From positions 1 through 11,489 of the forward strand of contig DQKQ01000009.1 of assembly GCA_015660615.1 (NCBI GenBank): DNA of 11,489 nt, read 5' to 3'. Shown here piece by piece: positions 5,922 through 11,489 of this stretch; the first letter of the stretch is position 1, and every line of letters starts with the position of its first letter. Both the position numbers and the translations under genes were made by a program. This DNA is from Flavobacteriales bacterium. GTDB lineage: Bacteria; Bacteroidota; Bacteroidia; Flavobacteriales_D; Sanyastnellaceae. Under the pieces are notes generated by a model that worked only from the letters and a program-made list of their open reading frames with translations, searched no databases and was not told the DNA's origin.

Positions 5922-7283
5922 ATGCAGCTTTCTCAATTGAATGCTATTTCCCCACTCGACGGTCGTTACAGGAGACACACTTCAGCACTTGCGCCGCTGT
6001 TGTCTGAATTTGGATTAATACTTCACAGAGTTGAGGTGGAGGTAAAATATTTTATAGAATTGGTAGAGCTCCCACTTCCGCAACTGGCCGCTTTCCCCAA
6101 AGATAAATTAAGTGCAATGCACGGTCTTTATGAGAATTTCTCTGAGGACAACGCACATAGGATAAAAGATCTTGAAGCTACGACTAACCACGATGTTAAA
6201 GCGGTGGAGTATTGGATTAAGGAGGAGATTGAGAAGTTGGGACTGAGCGAGTGGAGCGAATTCGTACACTTTGGTTTGACATCTCAAGACATAAATAACA
6301 CAGCAATTCCGCTTTCACTGAAAAGGGCGACTGAGGATGTTTACTTACCACTCATCGATGAAGTGCTGTCGATATTACATGGTCTAGCAATCGAGTGGAA
6401 GTCTATTCCTATGCTTGCCAGGACACACGGACAAGCTGCGTCTCCGGTTACACTAGGAAAGGAAATCCGCGTATTTGAAGACAGGCTTAGGATTCAGAGA
6501 GAACAAATTGCTGGAGCTACCTATGCTGCGAAATTCGGTGGGGCAACTGGCGGATTTAATGCACATAAGGTTGCGTATCCGGACATCGATTGGCCCTCTT
6601 TCGGGACCAAGTTTGTAGAGGGAAATTTAGGACTCCATAGGAGCAAGGTAACGACGCAGATTGAACATTACGATCATTTAGCTGCTTGGTGTGATTCGCT
6701 TAGAAGGGCGCACACGGTGATGATTGATTTGGATAAGGATGTTTGGACTTACGTGTCTATGGATTACTTCAAGCAGAAAATTGTACAGGGAGAAGTCGGC
6801 TCGTCTGCTATGCCACACAAGGTTAATCCCATCGATTTCGAAAACTCGGAAGGCAACTTCGGAATGGCTAATGCTCTGTTAGGACACTTTTCTGATAAGT
6901 TGCCTATTTCTAGAATGCAACGTGATCTGACGGATTCGACAGTGCTTCGGAATATTGGTGTGCCTCTTAGTCACGGGATTATTGCGATGAAGTCACTGTT
7001 GAAAGGGCTGTCTAAATTGGTTTTGAATAAGCCAGCATTGGAAGCAGATCTTGAAAATAATTGGGCTGTTGTTTCAGAAGGAGTCCAAACAATCCTACGC
7101 CGCGAAGGCTACCCTAAGCCATACGAAGCATTGAAGACTCTCACAAGGACTGGTGATAAAGTCGATGCTGCATCAATGAGAATTTTCATCGATGCATTAA
7201 ATGTATCTGATTCCATTAAGCAGGAGTTAAGGCAGATTACACCATCTACTTACCTAGGTTACTCGGAGGATTTAGTTGATTAG
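5922..7283 (+). CDS. purB: Adenylosuccinate lyase
   Basis: 453 residues, matching the E. coli-type PurB (456). It cleaves SAICAR to AICAR and adenylosuccinate to AMP, releasing fumarate: two steps of purine synthesis, in the cytosol. It belongs to the fumarase/aspartase superfamily. Motifs: SPLDGRY (10-16), TTNHD (87-91), TSQDIN (120-125), RTHGQ (167-171, the catalytic-acid histidine region) and the signature loop GSSAMPHKVNP (293-303) with the catalytic serine at S295. The start is ATG 5922. The frame stays open up to an ATG at 5838, but that extension has no family resemblance, overlaps the divergent gene and contains the perfect -7 box at 5880-5887. First gene of an operon: the ABC transporter ATG follows its TAG with no gap. 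Confidence 0.97.
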   Translation: MQLSQLNAISPLDGRYRRHTSALAPLLSEFGLILHRVEVEVKYFIELVELPLPQLAAFPKDKLSAMHGLYENFSEDNAHRIKDLEATTNHDVKAVEYWIKEEIEKLGLSEWSEFVHFGLTSQDINNTAIPLSLKRATEDVYLPLIDEVLSILHGLAIEWKSIPMLARTHGQAASPVTLGKEIRVFEDRLRIQREQIAGATYAAKFGGATGGFNAHKVAYPDIDWPSFGTKFVEGNLGLHRSKVTTQIEHYDHLAAWCDSLRRAHTVMIDLDKDVWTYVSMDYFKQKIVQGEVGSSAMPHKVNPIDFENSEGNFGMANALLGHFSDKLPISRMQRDLTDSTVLRNIGVPLSHGIIAMKSLLKGLSKLVLNKPALEADLENNWAVVSEGVQTILRREGYPKPYEALKTLTRTGDKVDAASMRIFIDALNVSDSIKQELRQITPSTYLGYSEDLVD

Positions 7284-9107
7284 ATGAATAGACTGGTCAC
7301 ACTTTTACCCTTTTTTAGAGCTTATAGATGGAATCTAGTATCTAACGGTGTGCTGAACGCTTTCGGCGCTGTGTTATCGCTATTTTCCTTCTTAAGCGTG
7401 GTTCCGTTTTTAAGAATATTATTTGCAGGTAAGGCGACGGAAGTTGAGACGGAATTTGTCCCAGCTGCTGATGATTGGCCAGGTATGATTGGTGCTTGGT
7501 TTGACAATTTTGTTCTTGAAGTTGGAACGGGTCAAGCTCTGTTTATAGTATGTGTCACAGTTATTATACTAGCAATTTTAAAGAATGCTGTGTCGTATTT
7601 AGCGATGTATAGCTTGGCGACAATTAGAACAGGAGTGAGTAGAGATTTGAGGAATAAAACTTACACTAGAGTTTTAGGAATGAGCATGGGTTGGTTTACT
7701 GACTCTCGAAAGGGGGACGTGTTGAGTAGGTTGACTGTAGATTTAAACGAGGTTGAAATTAGTATTGTGGGTTCTATAGAGGTGTTATTTAAGTCTCCTT
7801 TAATCATACTCATCTCTATAGGAGCACTATTCGCCTTGAGTTGGGAATTAACGATTTTCGCTTTGATTTTCCTTCCAGTAAGCGGAGTTTTAATCAGCCG
7901 TATCGCTAAGAAATTAAAGCACTCAGCTCTTAAGGGAAAGGAAGAGCTTGGCTCGTTGGTGAATATTTTAGAAGAGACCTTGAGTGGAGTGAGAATCATA
8001 AAAGCTTTCGGTGTTGAAAGACTATTTTCAAAAAGGTTTAGCGATAGGAATGAGCTACACTTTAAGGCTATGCGTAAAATGTATAGAAGGGAGTATCTAA
8101 GCTCTCCATTAAGTGAAGTTATTTCTATTAGCGTTATGGCTATCCTTTTAGGTTATGGAGGTAGAATAGTTCTTGAGGGAAGTACTGGATTGACCGGGGA
8201 TTGGTTTATAGGTTATTTAGTGATATTTTCTCAAATAATTCCGCCAGCGAGAGCGTTTAGTGATGGTTGGTTTAGGATACATAAAGGTGTAGCTTCATTA
8301 GATCGTCTCGAAGAAATGTTAGAAGTGGCTAACCCCGTTCCTGATGCGCCTGAAGGTGCTGCGCAGATGTTAGATTTGGAGAAGGGGATTTCGTTTAATA
8401 ATGTTAGCTTTTCTTATGGAGAAATGCCCATACTTTCTGACTTAAGCCTTGAGATTAATAAAGGGGAAGTTGTGGCTCTTGTGGGTGCTTCGGGGTCAGG
8501 TAAGACAACGCTTTCTAATCTGCTAATTAGATTTGACGATCCTTCTGAGGGTAATATTTTTATCGACGGTAGAGACTTGAGAGATATACCTGTGGGATCT
8601 TGGCGAGAGAAGTTAGGCGTTGTTACCCAGGAGTCAATTTTATTTCACGGTTCTATTGCATCTAATATCGCACTGGGAGATGAAAATGTTGATAAGGAGC
8701 GACTTGTTAGAGCCTCAGAAATTGCTCAGGTTTCGGAATTTGCAGATAAATTTCCTCAAGGTCTTGATACTCCAGTGGGTGATAGTGGGTGTAAGCTAAG
8801 TGGTGGTCAGCTTCAAAGAGTAGCTCTTGCAAGAGCACTTTATCGTGACCCTTCTATTTTGGTTTTAGATGAGGCAACTTCTGCATTAGATGCAGCTTCG
8901 GAGCACGAAGTCCAAAAGGCGTTAGATGCCGCCATGGAAAATCGTACCGTTTTAGTCATCGCTCACAGACTTTCTACAGTTTCTAGAGCGGATAAGATTA
9001 TTCTTCTTGACAATGGTAAAGTTTCAGAGCAGGGAACACATGAAGAGTTGATAGATAAAAATGGTGATTATGCTGAGCTCGTGAGATTACAATCATTTTC
9101 GAAATGA
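7284..9107 (+). CDS. MsbA-like ABC exporter half-transporter (TMD-NBD fusion)
   Basis: 607 residues, normal for a type IV (MsbA/LmrA-like) half-transporter that works as a homodimer or heterodimer in the inner membrane. Six membrane segments lie at roughly 19-41, 85-107, 160-183, 186-206, 276-296 and 307-320. The ATPase domain runs from about 365: A-loop Y378, Walker A GASGSGKTT (401-409), Q-loop Q449, signature LSGGQ (505-509), Walker B ILVLDE (525-530), D-loop SALD (533-536) and H-loop H561. All catalytic residues are present, so it should be an active ATPase. The substrate cannot be read from sequence; lipid A precursor flipping or lipid/drug export are the usual options. The ATG directly abuts the purB stop, and the last 4 bases overlap the DAHP synthase gene (ATGA), which suggests translational coupling. 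Confidence 0.9.
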   Translation: MNRLVTLLPFFRAYRWNLVSNGVLNAFGAVLSLFSFLSVVPFLRILFAGKATEVETEFVPAADDWPGMIGAWFDNFVLEVGTGQALFIVCVTVIILAILKNAVSYLAMYSLATIRTGVSRDLRNKTYTRVLGMSMGWFTDSRKGDVLSRLTVDLNEVEISIVGSIEVLFKSPLIILISIGALFALSWELTIFALIFLPVSGVLISRIAKKLKHSALKGKEELGSLVNILEETLSGVRIIKAFGVERLFSKRFSDRNELHFKAMRKMYRREYLSSPLSEVISISVMAILLGYGGRIVLEGSTGLTGDWFIGYLVIFSQIIPPARAFSDGWFRIHKGVASLDRLEEMLEVANPVPDAPEGAAQMLDLEKGISFNNVSFSYGEMPILSDLSLEINKGEVVALVGASGSGKTTLSNLLIRFDDPSEGNIFIDGRDLRDIPVGSWREKLGVVTQESILFHGSIASNIALGDENVDKERLVRASEIAQVSEFADKFPQGLDTPVGDSGCKLSGGQLQRVALARALYRDPSILVLDEATSALDAASEHEVQKALDAAMENRTVLVIAHRLSTVSRADKIILLDNGKVSEQGTHEELIDKNGDYAELVRLQSFSK

Positions 9108-10165
9108 TGAATTTCGAAAAACGCCCCGTTTTAATATCGGGACCCTGTAGTGCTGAATCTAGAGATCAGGTAATGTCTACCGCTAAAGCTTTACAATCCA
9201 CAGCTAACTATTTCCGTGCAGGACTATGGAAGCCAAGAACTCGCCCGAATGAATTTGAGGGAGTGGGAGAGAAGGGTCTCCCGTGGTTAAAAGATGTGAA
9301 GGAAAGTTTAGGATTGCCTGTTATGACAGAGGTCGCAAATGCTGAACATGTGGATTTGGTATTAAAAAATGGAATTGATGCAGTTTGGATAGGAGCTAGG
9401 ACTACTGTAAGCCCTTTTGCGGTACAATCAATTGCCGATGCGTTAAAGGGAACGAATCTCCCTGTTTTTGTGAAAAACCCTATTCACGCTGATTTAAAGC
9501 TTTGGATAGGAGCGGTTGAGAGGATTGATAGTGCAACTAAAGGAGATGTAATTGCTTTGCATCGAGGTTTCTCAAGTTATGGGTTGAAAAAATTCCGCAA
9601 TGCCCCTATGTGGGAGATCCCTATAGGCCTCCGGTCTGAGATGCCTGATATAAAGCTGTTTTGTGACCCGAGTCATATTTCTGGTAAACGAGATTTGATA
9701 CAGTCTATAGCTCAGAAAGCTATGGATTTAGGAATGGATGGATTGATGATTGAGTCTCACATTAACCCTCAAGTGGCTCTAAGCGATGCTAAGCAGCAGC
9801 TTACTCCTAAAGATTTGATTTCTCTAATTAGTTCATTAAAAATAAGGGACTTGACTTTAGATAAAGCTCAAACATTAGATCTTAGGGATCTTCGTATCGA
9901 GCTGGACTCCATAGATGAGCGCCTTGTTGAGCTCCTTAGCGGAAGGATGAATATTGCTAGGGCGATAGGTAAATACAAGAAGGAAAACGGACTTACAGTA
10001 CTTCAGCTATCTCGATGGAAGGAGATAATGAGATCGCGTAAGGTTTGGTCTGAAGAAATGGGGATAGAACAAGATTTCCTACGCTTGGTGCTCGAACAAG
10101 TTCATAAGGAAAGTATCAGAATACAGACCGATATATTAAACTCGGGACTCGGCGAAGGAAGCTAG
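9104..10165 (+). CDS. Bifunctional DAHP synthase / chorismate mutase
   Basis: 353 residues. Residues about 5-250 are a type I-beta (KdsA-like) 3-deoxy-7-phosphoheptulonate synthase, condensing PEP with erythrose 4-phosphate, the first step of the shikimate pathway. Motifs: GPCSAES (13-19), RAGLWKPRTRP (38-48), GART (97-100), KNP (124-126), H153-R154, CDPSH (187-191) and E217. Residues about 256-345 are an AroQ-type chorismate mutase converting chorismate to prephenate, with R264, R281, K292 and R304 in the positions of AroQ active-site residues; position 305 is W where E. coli AroQ has E52. Such C-terminal fusions are known in Bacteroidota (Prevotella, Porphyromonas), where the mutase domain mediates feedback by prephenate, so similar allostery is likely here. 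The start overlaps the ABC stop (ATG 9104; M2 at 9107 also possible). No gene symbol is given because naming of the fusion varies. Confidence 0.93.
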   Translation: MMNFEKRPVLISGPCSAESRDQVMSTAKALQSTANYFRAGLWKPRTRPNEFEGVGEKGLPWLKDVKESLGLPVMTEVANAEHVDLVLKNGIDAVWIGARTTVSPFAVQSIADALKGTNLPVFVKNPIHADLKLWIGAVERIDSATKGDVIALHRGFSSYGLKKFRNAPMWEIPIGLRSEMPDIKLFCDPSHISGKRDLIQSIAQKAMDLGMDGLMIESHINPQVALSDAKQQLTPKDLISLISSLKIRDLTLDKAQTLDLRDLRIELDSIDERLVELLSGRMNIARAIGKYKKENGLTVLQLSRWKEIMRSRKVWSEEMGIEQDFLRLVLEQVHKESIRIQTDILNSGLGEGS

Positions 10166-10169
10166 TTCA

Positions 10170-11489
10170 TTACTTCAACGTACTAGGACAAACATTTTCA
10201 GTAATACGAATATCCGTTTTAGCGATAGCTCCATATCCCCCAAGCACATCAATTCCGTTATGAATTCCGTGGGCTTTTAAAATAGAGTGAGCAATCACAG
10301 ATCTATATCCACCAGCACAGTGGATGTAAAACTCCCCCTTGGTTGGGTATTCATCTAAGTGATCGTTTAAGGAATCTAATGCAGTATGCTTCGCTTCTTT
10401 GATATGTTCAGCTGTGAACTCCTCTGACTTTCTTACGTCGAAAACAGCCAATGCAGAATCCGCTTTCATTTCTTTCTCTAACTCTTCAGCATCTATGGTT
10501 TTAATTGTGTCTATCTCTTTTCCCGACTCAGACCAACCTTTCATTCCTCCTTCTAAAATTCCGATTACGTTGTCAAAACCTACTCTGGAGAGCCGGATCA
10601 CAGCTTCTTCTTCTTGTCCTTCATCGACAATAAGTAAAATAGGCGTTTTTACATCCACAAGTAGTGTTCCAACCCATGGTGCGAATCCTCCTTTTAATCC
10701 TATAAATATAGATCTTGGGACGAATCCTTGAACGAAATCGGTTTGGTGTCTAACGTCTAGCATTACAGCTTGAGTAGCGTGAGCCGCTTTCTCAAATTCA
10801 TCAGGTTTCAGCATGTTACACCCATTTTTTATCACTTCCTCGATTGAAGTATAGCCTGTTTTATTCATCTGTACATTAAACCCGAAATATTCTAATGGGG
10901 GCATCAAACCGTCTAAAACTTCACTTACAAATTCCTCACGAGTCATATCGGCTCTTAAAGCGTAGTTGGTTGCTTTTTCGTGCTCTATGCTTCCCACAGT
11001 TTCCTTACTCATGTTCTTTCCACAAGCAGAGCCGGCTCCATGACCTGGGTAGATAACCACATTGTCATTCAGAGGCATAATCTTTTCTCTAATACTGTCA
11101 AACAGCATTCCAGCAAGATCTTCTGGAGTTATAACTCCTGACTTTTGGGCTAAATCAGGACGTCCCACATCGCCTAAGAACACGGTGTCTCCAGAAAATA
11201 ATGAGTGCTGATTTCCTCGCTTGTCGTAAAGTAAAAAACAAGAGCTTTCCAAAGTATGTCCAGGAGTGTGCAGCACTTCAATTTCTAATTTACCCACTTT
11301 AAACTTTTGCCCGTCTTCAGCGATAATTGAATCGAACCCTGTTTTTGCTGTAGGACCGTATATGATCTCAGCTCCAGTTTTATCAGCTAGTGTGACGTGT
11401 CCAGAAACAAAGTCAGCGTGAAAATGAGTCTCGAAAACATACTTAATCTTTACCCCATCCTTATCAGCCATATCTATGTACTGCTGCAC
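10170..11489 (-). CDS. Persulfide dioxygenase-like lactamase-fold protein with two rhodanese domains (CstB-like), N terminus cut
   Basis: 439 codons are visible, open to the right edge. The GTG at the very edge reads as an internal valine, and relatives carry roughly 25-35 more residues. Counting from that edge, domain 1 (to about 200) is the metallo-beta-lactamase fold: THFHADFVSGH (21-31), TPGHT (75-79), GD (100-101) and YPGH (147-150), typical of ETHE1-type persulfide dioxygenases. Domain 2 (about 240-325) is a rhodanese without its active-site cysteine (the loop reads LIVDEGQEE). Domain 3 (about 346-428) is a rhodanese with the loop CAGGYRS (C391). Staphylococcus aureus CstB has the same order: dioxygenase, pseudo-rhodanese, rhodanese. 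CstB turns thiol persulfides into thiosulfate during sulfide stress, so a cytosolic persulfide-detoxifying role is inferred. It converges on the DAHP synthase gene with 4 bases between stops. Confidence 0.9.
   Translation of the reverse strand: MQQYIDMADKDGVKIKYVFETHFHADFVSGHVTLADKTGAEIIYGPTAKTGFDSIIAEDGQKFKVGKLEIEVLHTPGHTLESSCFLLYDKRGNQHSLFSGDTVFLGDVGRPDLAQKSGVITPEDLAGMLFDSIREKIMPLNDNVVIYPGHGAGSACGKNMSKETVGSIEHEKATNYALRADMTREEFVSEVLDGLMPPLEYFGFNVQMNKTGYTSIEEVIKNGCNMLKPDEFEKAAHATQAVMLDVRHQTDFVQGFVPRSIFIGLKGGFAPWVGTLLVDVKTPILLIVDEGQEEEAVIRLSRVGFDNVIGILEGGMKGWSESGKEIDTIKTIDAEELEKEMKADSALAVFDVRKSEEFTAEHIKEAKHTALDSLNDHLDEYPTKGEFYIHCAGGYRSVIAHSILKAHGIHNGIDVLGGYGAIAKTDIRITENVCPSTLK

Noticed and set aside
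11487..11489. GTG at the right edge as the true start of the persulfide dioxygenase-like gene
   Set aside because: The family has further N-terminal strands before this point and the frame is open to the edge, so this codon is an internal valine.
1..11489. Mobile element, prophage, CRISPR or defence island
   Set aside because: No transposase, integrase, terminal repeats, spacer arrays or toxin-antitoxin-like pairs were seen; the gene content is mainly housekeeping.

Overview
The window reads as ordinary chromosome from a member of the Bacteroidota, most likely a free-living marine or aquatic flavobacterial type. Three things point there. One secreted protein ends in a type IX secretion (T9SS) sorting domain. 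The promoter-like boxes follow the TAnnTTTG pattern of that phylum. DAHP synthase is fused to a C-terminal chorismate mutase, an arrangement known from Prevotella and Porphyromonas. Ribosome-binding sites of the Shine-Dalgarno kind are not evident, which also fits. There are no RNA genes, mobile elements, CRISPR arrays or recognisable defence genes. Coding density is very high: the largest gap between genes is 115 bases (3854-3968).

Layout. Positions 1-2776 hold a minus-strand run of three closely packed genes: an adenosine/adenine deaminase-like hydrolase, a secreted arylsulfotransferase-like beta-propeller with a T9SS tail, and the first 23 codons of another exported protein cut by the left edge. 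Positions 2819-3853 hold smpB (+), which overlaps tail to tail with an unrecognised 201-residue protein (-). Positions 3854-3968 are a divergent intergenic region with a perfect DnaA box, an inverted repeat and two promoter candidates. Then come pyrD (+) and a metallo-beta-lactamase-fold hydrolase (-) whose stop codons abut. A 63-base divergent region (5859-5921) separates that hydrolase from a plus-strand operon of purB, an MsbA-like ABC exporter and the DAHP synthase/chorismate mutase, with gaps of 0 and -4 bases. The right end is a minus-strand persulfide dioxygenase/double-rhodanese protein of CstB-like architecture, cut at its N terminus.

Functionally the core is housekeeping: pyrimidine synthesis (pyrD), purine synthesis (purB), entry into aromatic amino-acid synthesis (DAHP synthase/chorismate mutase), ribosome rescue (smpB) and lipid or drug export (ABC). 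The accessory side is sulfur and nucleoside chemistry: a surface-directed sulfotransferase-like enzyme, a deaminase-like enzyme with altered pocket residues, and a persulfide-detoxifying enzyme.

I did not find a clearly new multi-gene system. The most interesting signals are regulatory. The same 12-mer, TACCTTCGCATC, lies immediately against the start codons of both smpB and pyrD, and a near relative abuts the start of the lactamase-fold gene, which suggests leaderless mRNAs. Two divergent gene pairs also share an identical back-to-back arrangement of promoter boxes. Next in interest are the deaminase pocket substitutions and its operon with a T9SS-exported sulfotransferase.
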